Shown here piece after piece: positions 52,068-59,663 of a stretch of 64,000 bases of DNA (position 1 is its first letter; each line of letters starts with the position of its first letter). Source of the stretch: J029 sp964482495. Its GTDB lineage: Bacteria; Planctomycetota; UBA1135. A program made the translations under genes and the position numbers. The notes under the pieces are model-generated. The model searched no databases and had not been told where the DNA came from. It was given only the letters and a program-made list of their open reading frames with translations. Location: contig CAYZXS010000009.1 of NCBI GenBank assembly GCA_964482495.1, positions 1 to 64,000 of the forward strand, read 5' to 3'.

Positions 52068-52103
52068 CCCCCCGACCCTGAAACGCGATGTTGAGAAGTA
52101 CCC

Positions 52104-53012
52104 GTGTCCCCGACCCCTTGTTTCGCCACGCGCGCCATCCACGGCGGCGTCCAGCCGGACCCGAGCACCGGCGCCATCCTGACCCCGATCCATCAGTCCA
52201 CGACCTTCGTCCAGGAGGGCATCGGTCGTGACCTCGGGTACACCTACACCCGCACAGGCAACCCGACCGTCGCCGCGCTGGAGCGGGCCCTCGGCGAGCT
52301 CGAGGGCAGCCTGCCGGCGAGCTGCTTCGCCACCGGCATGGCCGGCATCACGGCGCTGTTCCTGGCGCTCCTGAAGGCCGGCGACCGGGTGGTGGTCTCG
52401 GACGTGGTCTACGGCGGCACCGTCCGGCTGCTGCGCCAGATCCTCGACCGCTTCGGCGTCGAGGCGGACTTCGTCGACACCTCCGACCTCGGCGTCCTCG
52501 AGGCGGCGCTGCGCCGGCCGGCGCGGATGGTCTTCATCGAGAGCCCGGCCAACCCGACGATGAAGCTGACCGACATCGCCGGCGCCGCGGGCCTGGCCCG
52601 GGCCGCCGGAGCGCTGCTGGCGGTGGACAACACCTTCCTCACCCCGGCGCTGCAGTCGCCCTTCGACTTCGGCGCCGACATCGTCGTCTACTCCACGACC
52701 AAGGCGATCGAGGGCCACAACGCCACGGTNNNNNNNNNNNNNNNNNNNNNNNNNNNNNNNNNNNNNNNNNNNNNNNNNNNNNNNNNNNNNNNNNNNNNNN
52801 NNNNNNNNNNNNNNNNNNNNNNNNNNNNNGAGACCCTCGTGACCCACCCGGCGACCATGACCCACGCCTCGGTGCCCGAGGCCGACCGCCAGCGCGTCGG
52901 CATCCACGACGGCCTGGTGCGGCTGTCGGTGGGCCTCGAGGATCCGCGCGACCTCATCGCCGACCTCGCGCAGGCCCTGGAGCGCGCGGCGCAGGAGGCC
53001 TGCCGTGGCTGA
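52104..53012 (+). CDS. Cystathionine gamma-synthase / O-acylhomoserine lyase family, broken by a sequencing gap
   Basis: This is a Cys/Met-metabolism PLP enzyme from a GTG start. The N-terminal part (208 residues) has HGGVQPDPSTGAILTPIHQSTTF, YTYTRTGNPT, FATGMAGITAL, and VDNTFLTPALQSPFDFGADIVVYSTTK with the PLP Lys. The C-terminal part (60 residues) has HPATMTHASVPE and the GLVRLSVGLED end. A 100-N run lies between them. Family members have about 385-400 residues, so roughly 120 residues are missing from the assembly, not from the gene. It could form cystathionine or homocysteine from acyl-homoserine. Confidence 0.88.
   Translation: MSPTPCFATRAIHGGVQPDPSTGAILTPIHQSTTFVQEGIGRDLGYTYTRTGNPTVAALERALGELEGSLPASCFATGMAGITALFLALLKAGDRVVVSDVVYGGTVRLLRQILDRFGVEADFVDTSDLGVLEAALRRPARMVFIESPANPTMKLTDIAGAAGLARAAGALLAVDNTFLTPALQSPFDFGADIVVYSTTKAIEGHNATXXXXXXXXXXXXXXXXXXXXXXXXXXXXXXXXXXETLVTHPATMTHASVPEADRQRVGIHDGLVRLSVGLEDPRDLIADLAQALERAAQEACRG
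52730..52829. other. Scaffold gap (100 N)
   Basis: Exactly 100 undetermined bases, the usual placeholder for a gap of unknown size. By comparison with the PLP enzyme family, about 350-400 bp of coding sequence are probably missing here. Confidence 0.97.
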
Positions 53013-54732
53013 GCCCAAGATCAGCGTGCTCAAGCTCGGCGGCTCGGTCCTGGAGGACGAGGGCAGCCTGGGCAAGGCCGTCCACCGCGTCTACCACGAG
53101 CTGCGCCGCGGCCGCCGCGTCGTCGCCGTGGTCTCCGCCCTCGGCGGCGTCACCGACCGCCTGCTGGCGACGGCTACGCGCGTCCAGGAGCAGCCCGAGG
53201 CCCGGGCCCTGGCGCGGCTGCTGGCCACCGGCGAAGCCCAGAGCGTCGGCCTGCTCGGCCTGGCCCTCGACCGCGCGGGGGTGTCGGCGCACCTGCTCGA
53301 CGCCGGCGCAATCGGTCTGCGCGCCTCGGGGCCGCCGCTCGACGCCGCGCTGACCGAAGTCGACGCCGCGCGCTTGCGCGAGCTGCTGGCGTCGCGCCCG
53401 GTGGCGGTGGTGCCGGGCTTCGTCGGTCTCGGCGAGGACGCCGCTCCGCTCCTGCTCGGCCGCGGCGGCAGCGACCTCAGCGCCCTCTTCCTGGCGGCCG
53501 AACTCGGCGCCGAGTGCCGGCTGCTCAAGGACGTCGACGGCCTCTACCAGAGCGACCCGGCCCTGCCCGGGCCGCCACCGCCCCGTTACCGCCAGATTGG
53601 CTTCGACGACGCGCTGGCGCTCGACGAGGGCATCGTCCAGCACAAGGCGTTGCGTTTCGCCCGCGAGCGCGGCCTGCGCTTCCGGGTCGGCGGCGCCGAG
53701 GACGCCGCGGCGACCCTGGTCGGGGCGACCGACTCCCGCTTCGCGACCCCGGCACCGCCGAAGGGCCCGCTGCGCGTCGGCCTGCTCGGCTGCGGCGCGG
53801 TCGGCGGCGGCGTGCTCCGCCACTTGCTGGAGCATCCGGCGCACTTCGAACTCACCGGCATCGCCGTGCGGCGGCCGGACCGGCTGCCGGCGGCGGCCCG
53901 TGCGGCGGCGCCGGTGTTCGGAGACCCGCAGCTCCTGCTGGCCCAGCGCGCCGACGTGCTGGTCGAACTGATCGGCGGCCTGGAGCCCGCCCGAGGCCTG
54001 ATCCAGGCCGCGCTCCGCACCGGCCGGCACGTGGTCACCGCCAATAAGGAGCTGCTGTCGGCGCACGGCCGAGAGCTCCACGCCCTCGCCCGCAGCCACG
54101 GCGCGCGCTTGGTCGCCTCGGCGAGCGTCGGCGGCGCCCTGCCCGCCCTCGAGGCCGTGGGCGCCGCCGCCGAGCGCGGCCCGGTCGAGGCCATCGAAGG
54201 CGTGCTCAACGGCACCACCAACTTCCTCCTCGACCGGCTGGGCGAGGGCCAGGACTTCGACCAGGCCCTGCGCCTGGCGCGGGAGCTGGGTATCGCCGAG
54301 GCCGACCCCGAGGCCGACCTCAGCGGCCGGGACGCGCTGCACAAGCTGGTGCTCCTGGCCCGCGAGGCCTTCGACGAGCGCCTCGACCCTGAGGCGGTGG
54401 ACCTCGCCGGGATCGATCTCCGGGAGGCGGGCAGCCGCGGGATCGACGAGCCGCGCGCCGTGACCCGCCTGGTGGCGCGCTGCCGCCGCCAACCCGACGG
54501 CAGCCTGCGGGCTTCGGTCAGCCTCGAAGCGGTCGCCCTGGAACACCCCTTCGCCGCCGTCCGCGACGAGGGCAACGCCCTGTTGATCGAATCCGGCGCC
54601 GGTCCGGTCCAGCTCTGGACCGGCAAGGGCGCGGGACGCTGGCCCACCGCCGAGGCCGTGCTGGCCGACCTGCTCGAACTCCACCATGTCCCCGCCAGCC
54701 CCGATCCGCGCCGCCGCGCTGCCGTCGCCTGA
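53005..54732 (+). CDS. Fused aspartokinase - homoserine dehydrogenase without ACT domains
   Basis: This is a 575-residue fusion. The aspartokinase part (about 1-245) has VLKLGGSVL, the GRGGSDLSALFLA motif and LKDVDGLYQSDP. Homoserine dehydrogenase follows from about 255 (GLLGCGAVGGGV, VTANKELLSAHG, LNGTTNFLL, EADPEADLSGRDALHKL). ThrA-type fusions have about 820 residues, with tandem ACT domains between the parts; here none are present, so threonine feedback through ACT is unlikely. It starts at GTG with a GGAGG Shine-Dalgarno and overlaps the previous gene by 8 bp. Confidence 0.92.
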   Translation: MAEPKISVLKLGGSVLEDEGSLGKAVHRVYHELRRGRRVVAVVSALGGVTDRLLATATRVQEQPEARALARLLATGEAQSVGLLGLALDRAGVSAHLLDAGAIGLRASGPPLDAALTEVDAARLRELLASRPVAVVPGFVGLGEDAAPLLLGRGGSDLSALFLAAELGAECRLLKDVDGLYQSDPALPGPPPPRYRQIGFDDALALDEGIVQHKALRFARERGLRFRVGGAEDAAATLVGATDSRFATPAPPKGPLRVGLLGCGAVGGGVLRHLLEHPAHFELTGIAVRRPDRLPAAARAAAPVFGDPQLLLAQRADVLVELIGGLEPARGLIQAALRTGRHVVTANKELLSAHGRELHALARSHGARLVASASVGGALPALEAVGAAAERGPVEAIEGVLNGTTNFLLDRLGEGQDFDQALRLARELGIAEADPEADLSGRDALHKLVLLAREAFDERLDPEAVDLAGIDLREAGSRGIDEPRAVTRLVARCRRQPDGSLRASVSLEAVALEHPFAAVRDEGNALLIESGAGPVQLWTGKGAGRWPTAEAVLADLLELHHVPASPDPRRRAAVA

Positions 54733-55883
54733 TGCAAGCCGCCACCCGACTCGTGCGCTTCGAGGCCGCCCCGGGCGACCCGACGGCGCCGACCAGCACC
54801 CCCATCCACCAGACGGCGACCTTCGCCCAGCCATCGGCGCTGGGCGACGGCCCCTACGACTACAGCCGCAGCGGCAACCCGACCCGCGCCGTGCTCGAGG
54901 ACCAGCTCGCTGCGCTCGAGGGAGCCGCGGCGGCCTTCGCCTTCACCAGCGGCATGGCGGCGCTGAGCGCCGTCTCGCGGCTGGCGGCATGCGGCCAACG
55001 GATCCTGGCCGGCGCCGACCTCTACGGCGGCTGCTGGCGCATGCTGACCCGGCTGACCCGGCGCCAGGGCATCCAGGTGGACTTCGTCGACACCACCGAC
55101 CTGGCTGCGGTGGACGCCGAACTGGAGCGCGGCGCCGCCCTGCTGCTGATCGAGACCCCCACCAACCCGCTGCTGCAGATCAGCGACCTGCGCCAGCTGT
55201 CCGCCCGCTGTCGCGGCAGCGGCACCTTGCTCGCGGTGGACTCCAGCCTGATGACCCCGCTCGGCCAGCGGCCGCTGGAACACGGGGCCGACTTGGTCAT
55301 CCACTCCGCAACGAAGGGCTTGGGCGGCCACGGCGACCTCACCGCCGGCGTGGTGGCCTGCGCCACGGTGGCGCTGGCCGAGGAGATCGGCTTCCTCCAG
55401 AACGCTGAAGGCACGGCGCTCGCCCCCTTCGAGAGCTGGCTGCTGCTGCGGGGCATGAAGACCCTCGCCCTCCGCCTGCGCCAGCAGGAGGCCAACGCCG
55501 GCGCGCTCGCAGATGTCCTGGCGCGGCACCCCGCCGTGACGGACCTCTACTGGCCGGGCCGCGAGGACCACCCGGGCGCCGAGCTGCACCGCCGCCAGGC
55601 CGAGCTCTCCGGCCCGGTGCTCGGCTTCAGGACCGGCTGCCGGGAGCGCTCCCGCCGCATCGTGGAGGCAGCGCGGCTCTTCACCATCGCCGTCAGCTTC
55701 GGCAGCACCTTGTCCCAGATCAGCATGCCTTGCCGGATGTCCCACGCCAGCATCCCCGACGGGGAACGCGCCTTGCCCGAAGACCTGGTGCGGATCTCGG
55801 TCGGCATCGAAGCGGAGCAAGACCTGGTGGCCGACCTGCGCCAGGCCTTGGATGCGGCGACCCCGGCGGAGGTCCGCTCGTGA
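54732..55883 (+). CDS. Cystathionine beta-lyase / gamma-family PLP enzyme
   Basis: This is a 383-residue Cys/Met-metabolism PLP enzyme, divergent from the first one in the operon. It has STPIHQTATF, YDYSRSGNPTRAVLE, FTSGMAALSAV, VDSSLMTPL, and the PLP Lys in HSATKGLGGHGD. The C-terminus has RMSHASIPDGER and LVRISVGIE. With the first enzyme it could complete transsulfuration: cystathionine synthesis, then cleavage to homocysteine. Which step each catalyses is not decided by sequence. The ATG overlaps the previous stop (TGATG). Confidence 0.88.
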   Translation: MQAATRLVRFEAAPGDPTAPTSTPIHQTATFAQPSALGDGPYDYSRSGNPTRAVLEDQLAALEGAAAAFAFTSGMAALSAVSRLAACGQRILAGADLYGGCWRMLTRLTRRQGIQVDFVDTTDLAAVDAELERGAALLLIETPTNPLLQISDLRQLSARCRGSGTLLAVDSSLMTPLGQRPLEHGADLVIHSATKGLGGHGDLTAGVVACATVALAEEIGFLQNAEGTALAPFESWLLLRGMKTLALRLRQQEANAGALADVLARHPAVTDLYWPGREDHPGAELHRRQAELSGPVLGFRTGCRERSRRIVEAARLFTIAVSFGSTLSQISMPCRMSHASIPDGERALPEDLVRISVGIEAEQDLVADLRQALDAATPAEVRS

Positions 55884-56851
55884 CGCCTCCCGCTCCTCCC
55901 CCGCCGCTGCGGCTCGGCCTGCTCGGCGCCACCGGCTTGGTCGGCCGAGAGATGCTGCGCGTGCTCGACCAGCGCGACTTCCCGCTGGCCGAGTTGCGGC
56001 TCTTGGCTTCGGCCCGCAGCGAGGGCGCCGAGCTGGACTTCCGCGGTCAGCGCTACCGGGTGCGCCGGGCTCAGCCCACCTCCTTCGACGGCCTGGACCT
56101 GGTGCTGGCCTCGGCGGGCGGGGTGGTCAGCCGCGAACTGCTGCCGGCGGCGGTAGCGGCCGGCGCAGCCTGCGTCGACAACACCAGCGCCTTCCGGCTG
56201 GAGGACCACGTGCCGCTGGTGGTACCGGAGGTCAACGGCCACCGGATCCCCGACGGACCGGGGCTGATCGCCAATCCGAACTGCTCCACGATCCAGCTGG
56301 CGGTGGCGCTGGCGCCGCTGCAGCAGGCCTTCGGCCTCCGCGCCGTGACCGTGGCCACCTATCAGAGCGCCTCGGGGGCCGGGCAGGGCGCGCTGCGGGA
56401 GTTCGAGCGCGCCGACCCCCGCGCGGTCGCCGTCGTTCCGGAAATCGGCTCCCTCCTGGACTGCGGGGAATCGGAGGAGGAGCGGAAGATGCGGCTCGAG
56501 CTGCCGAAGATCCTCGAAGCCGCGGTCGAGGTCGAGGCCTGGTGCGTGCGGGTCCCGGTGGCGCGCGGCCACGGCGAGGCAGTCTGGATCGAGACCGAAA
56601 CGCCGGTGGACCCCGCGTCGGCCGCGGAGGTGCTCCGGCGAGCCCCGGGCCTGAGCGTGGTGGAATCCGCCCCGTCCAGCGTCGCCGGGAAGGACCGGGT
56701 CGCCGTCGGAAGGCTGCGGCGAGGAAGCCACCCGCGGCGGCTCGGCCTCTGGGTCGCGGCCGACAACCTCCGAAAGGGAGCGGCCCTGAACGCGGTTCAG
56801 ATCGCCGAGCGCTGGCGGCGGCGCGACGCCTGCCGGGCGCAGGAGCGCTAG
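55880..56851 (+). CDS. asd: Aspartate-semialdehyde dehydrogenase
   Basis: This 323-residue enzyme reduces aspartyl phosphate to aspartate semialdehyde, between the two activities of the fused kinase-dehydrogenase upstream. It has LGLLGATGLVGREMLRVL, VDNTSAFR, active-site Cys135 in NPNCSTIQ, the YQSASGAGQ segment, a RVPVARGHGEAVW catalytic His region and WVAADNLRKGAALNAVQIAE. It starts at GTG, overlapping the previous stop (GTGA). It completes the aspartate-to-homoserine pathway in one operon. Confidence 0.94.
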   Translation: MTPPAPPPPLRLGLLGATGLVGREMLRVLDQRDFPLAELRLLASARSEGAELDFRGQRYRVRRAQPTSFDGLDLVLASAGGVVSRELLPAAVAAGAACVDNTSAFRLEDHVPLVVPEVNGHRIPDGPGLIANPNCSTIQLAVALAPLQQAFGLRAVTVATYQSASGAGQGALREFERADPRAVAVVPEIGSLLDCGESEEERKMRLELPKILEAAVEVEAWCVRVPVARGHGEAVWIETETPVDPASAAEVLRRAPGLSVVESAPSSVAGKDRVAVGRLRRGSHPRRLGLWVAADNLRKGAALNAVQIAERWRRRDACRAQER

Positions 56852-56861
56852 CCGAGGCCTC

Positions 56862-57158
56862 TCAGGGCTTCCCCTTGGGCGTGACCGCGGCCGGCACGGC
56901 CTCAGAATCCGGCTCCGGCGCTGCCTGGGCCTGGGCCAACCGCCACTTGCCGAAGCGGCTGCCGACGAACTGCCCGAGGAAGAAGCCCGGAACCGTCCAC
57001 TCGAGCCCGAGGTCGAGGGTGTAGCGCATCGCCACCACCACCGGGATCGGGGCGTGGATCGACACGAACCAGGCCACCGAGAATTTGCGCGTCCGGGCAC
57101 GCCAGACCCCGAAGGGCAGGTTCAGGACAAAGACGGAGAGGGCGACGAGCCAGGGCAC
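56862..57158 (-). CDS. Small conserved membrane protein
   Basis: This 98-residue protein starts at GTG. It has two or three hydrophobic segments: LVALSVFVLNLPFGVW (about 3-18), WFVSIHAPIPVVVAMRY (about 30-46) and the amphipathic TVPGFFLGQFVGSRFG. The tail is Ala/Pro-rich. Proteins of this style are widespread small membrane proteins of unknown function. It is convergent with asd, with a 10-bp gap, and divergent from the porin gene. Confidence 0.6.
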   Translation of the reverse strand: MPWLVALSVFVLNLPFGVWRARTRKFSVAWFVSIHAPIPVVVAMRYTLDLGLEWTVPGFFLGQFVGSRFGKWRLAQAQAAPEPDSEAVPAAVTPKGKP

Positions 57159-57261
57159 GGGCGGTTTTGGGGTGGAATGGGCCCGCTTTCAAGGGCGAGC
57201 GGTCCTTGCGACCTCGGATCATACTCCGAATCCGAGGGTCAGCCGTCCTGGGGGCGCCCGT

Positions 57262-57267
57262 TACAAT
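57262..57267 (+). promoter_or_regulatory. Candidate -10 (TACAAT) of the porin
   Basis: TACAAT lies 24 nt before the TTG start, giving a leader of about 17 nt. No good -35 is present. Confidence 0.4.
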
Positions 57268-57291
57268 CCCGCCGACCCTTCACCGCATGGA

Positions 57292-58542
57292 TTGACCTTC
57301 CCCCTCCTCCTCCTCCTGCTCTCCTCCCCACTCCCGCAGCAGGAGCCCGCGCCGGTCCCCACCCAGCCTCAGGAACCGGCCGTCCTCGTCCCGCCGCCCG
57401 CCGCGGCCCAGGACCCGGACGGCCTCGACGCTGGCTTCGGCTTCGAGAGCGCGGACGGCAGCTTCCGGCTCCGCTTCAAGGGCAAGCTGGACAACGACTG
57501 GGCCTTCTTCTCGGCCGACCCAGACGTGGCCGCGGCGTCGGACCGCTTCGACAATGGCACCGAGTTCCGCCGGGCGCGAGTCGGCCTCAGCGGGCGGCTC
57601 CACGACTGGCTGAAGTTCAAGGCCACCTTCGACTTCTCCGACGACGCCAGCGGCTTCCGCGACATCTACCTCGAGCCGCGCAAGGTCGGCGGCCTCGACA
57701 CCCTGCGGGTCGGCCACTTCAAGGAGCCCTTCGGCCTCGAGAACCTGACCGGCAGCTCCGCCATCACCCTCATGGAGCGAGGCCTGCCGACGGCGCTGGC
57801 GCCCGGCCGGAACATGGGTCTGATGGCGCGCGACCGCTTCCTGGACAAGCGCGCGACCTGGGCCGTCGGCGCCTTCCGCGAGACCGACTCAACCGGCATC
57901 GGCACCGACTCGGACGCCGGCCAGGAGTTCGCCGTCACGGCTCGCCTCACCGGCCTGCCGTGGTATCAGGACAAGGGCCGCCGCCTGGCTCACCTGGGCC
58001 TGTCCTTCAGCCACCGCAACCCCGACGACGGCGAGGTCCGCTTCCGCGAGAGCCCCGAGTCGCACCTGGCGCCCAACCTGGTGACCACCGGCACCTTCCT
58101 CGCCGACACCGTGCAGCTGGCGATGCTCGAGGGCGCGGTGGTCCACGGCCCCTGGTCGCTGCAGGCCGAGCTGGCCCAGGCCGCGGTGACCACGCCGGGC
58201 GGGAACGACCCCGCCTTCCGCAGCATGACGGTCATGACCAGTTGCTTCGTCACCGGCGAGTCGCGCGTCTACGACCGCGAGGTCGGCGCCTTCGACCCGG
58301 TGCTGCCCTGCTCGCCCTTCCTCGGCGGCGACGGCAGCGGCGCCTGGGAGGTCGCGGCGCGTTACTCCGAGCTCGACCTCAACGACTCCGGGATACCCGG
58401 CGGCGAACTCCGCGACCTCAGCCTCGGCGTCAACTGGTACCTCGACGCCAACACCCGCTTCCAGCTCAACTACGTCATCGCCGACCTGGAGACCTTCGGC
58501 AACGCCCGGATCCTCCAGTTCCGCTTCCACGTCCACTGGTGA
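57292..58542 (+). CDS. Outer-membrane porin, OprO/OprP (phosphate-selective) type
   Basis: This 416-residue beta-barrel protein starts at TTG, immediately before a signal peptide (LLLLLLSSPLPQQ). A Pro-rich linker precedes the porin domain: RLRFKGKLDNDWAFF, FRRARVGLSGRLHDWLKFKATFDFSDDASGFRDIYLEPR, GHFKEPFGLENLTGSSAITLMERGLP. It ends ILQFRFHVHW with a C-terminal aromatic. These features are typical of porin O/P. The phosphate preference is assumed from the family and cannot be read here. The kinase-like gene overlaps its stop (GTGA). Confidence 0.88.
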   Translation: MTFPLLLLLLSSPLPQQEPAPVPTQPQEPAVLVPPPAAAQDPDGLDAGFGFESADGSFRLRFKGKLDNDWAFFSADPDVAAASDRFDNGTEFRRARVGLSGRLHDWLKFKATFDFSDDASGFRDIYLEPRKVGGLDTLRVGHFKEPFGLENLTGSSAITLMERGLPTALAPGRNMGLMARDRFLDKRATWAVGAFRETDSTGIGTDSDAGQEFAVTARLTGLPWYQDKGRRLAHLGLSFSHRNPDDGEVRFRESPESHLAPNLVTTGTFLADTVQLAMLEGAVVHGPWSLQAELAQAAVTTPGGNDPAFRSMTVMTSCFVTGESRVYDREVGAFDPVLPCSPFLGGDGSGAWEVAARYSELDLNDSGIPGGELRDLSLGVNWYLDANTRFQLNYVIADLETFGNARILQFRFHVHW

Positions 58543-59663
58543 GCCTCCCCCTCCCTCCTGACCCGGTGCTCCAGGCGGTCCAGCGCGCCTTGCAGCCGGG
58601 TGAGCTGCTGCGGGGCCTGCGCGAGGCCTGGGCCTTCGAGCTCGACGGGGACTGCCCCCTCGAGGACGCCGAGCTCAGCCGGCTGCACTACAAGCCCTTC
58701 GCCCGCGCCCGCCTGGTGGTACGGGGCCGGCTGCGGACCGACCCGGAGACCGGGCGGCGGCCGCGCCAGCACTTCTCGCTCCAGGTCTATCCGCGCGCGG
58801 ACCAAGCGCGACGGCGGCGGCGCTCCTACCTGGCGCGGCCGACTCAGCTGACCAGCATCGGCCCGCCGGCCTTCGTCGTGCCCGCTTGGCAGGCGATCGC
58901 GTTCTCGCTGCCCCACGGCCGTTACCTGCGCAACCTGGCCAAGTTCCTGGACACCGGCAAGACCCGCGAATGGCTGCGCAAGAAGGGCCAGGAGGCGCTG
59001 GCGGCCCACTACGACGCCGACCGGGTCGAGTTCATCCGCTACGTGCCGCGCAAGCGGGTCCTGCTCAAGACGCCCGGGGCGGAGGACGGCAGCTGCCCGG
59101 GCGCCTACTTCAAGCTCTACACCAAGGGCGAGTACGAGACCGCGGCCCGCAACCTGCGGGCGATGGTCAAGGCCTGCCGGAAGCAGGATCTGGGCTTCGC
59201 AGCGCCGGCCCGCCTGGCGCGGGGTACCAAGAGGCGGGCGGTGGCGATGGCCGAACTGCACGGCGAACAGCTGACGCGCTTCTTCGCCGGCCACGACGAC
59301 GCCCTGATGGAGGCGACCGGCGCCGCCCTGGCCGGTCTGCACGGCGGCCGCGTCCGCACGCGCGCGCGTTGGACGCCCCGGGCCGAGCTGGCCGCCCTCG
59401 AGAACGCCGTGACCGACATCTGCGCGGCGCTGCCGGCGCTGCAGGGCACGGCCCGGGAGCTGCTCGGCCGGCTCCACGCCTCGCTGCCCGCGGCCGAGGC
59501 CTACGACGAGGTGCCGATCCACGCCAACCTCTTCGGCGACCAGCACCTCGCCTCCATCCAGAGCTGCGCCCCGACCACCACCGGCGCCAGGGCCAAGCGC
59601 GAGGCGCCGCGTGCCCACGGCCGCTCGGCGATGGCCCGCGCCAGCGGCGGGGAGAGGCGGTAG
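58539..59663 (+). pseudogene. Phosphotransferase (APH-like kinase), 3' truncated
   Basis: This 374-residue reading frame starts at a GTG overlapping the porin stop. The N-lobe and most of a kinase fold are present (VEFIRYVPRKRVLLK with a candidate ATP Lys, FKLYTKGEYETAARNL, MAELHGEQL, and a catalytic-loop segment PIHANLFGDQHL). The sequence then changes abruptly near 59545: the rest is antisense to the convergent beta-helix gene, and the metal-binding DWDD-type segment and C-lobe are missing. This is either a genuine truncation or a mis-joined contig. It is marked as a pseudogene on that basis, with moderate confidence. Confidence 0.55.

Noticed and set aside
51941..52177. Minus-strand ORF through the methionine leader
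   Set aside because: It is antisense to the leader and has no recognisable protein features; the plus-strand promoter, Met ORF and hairpin explain the region better.
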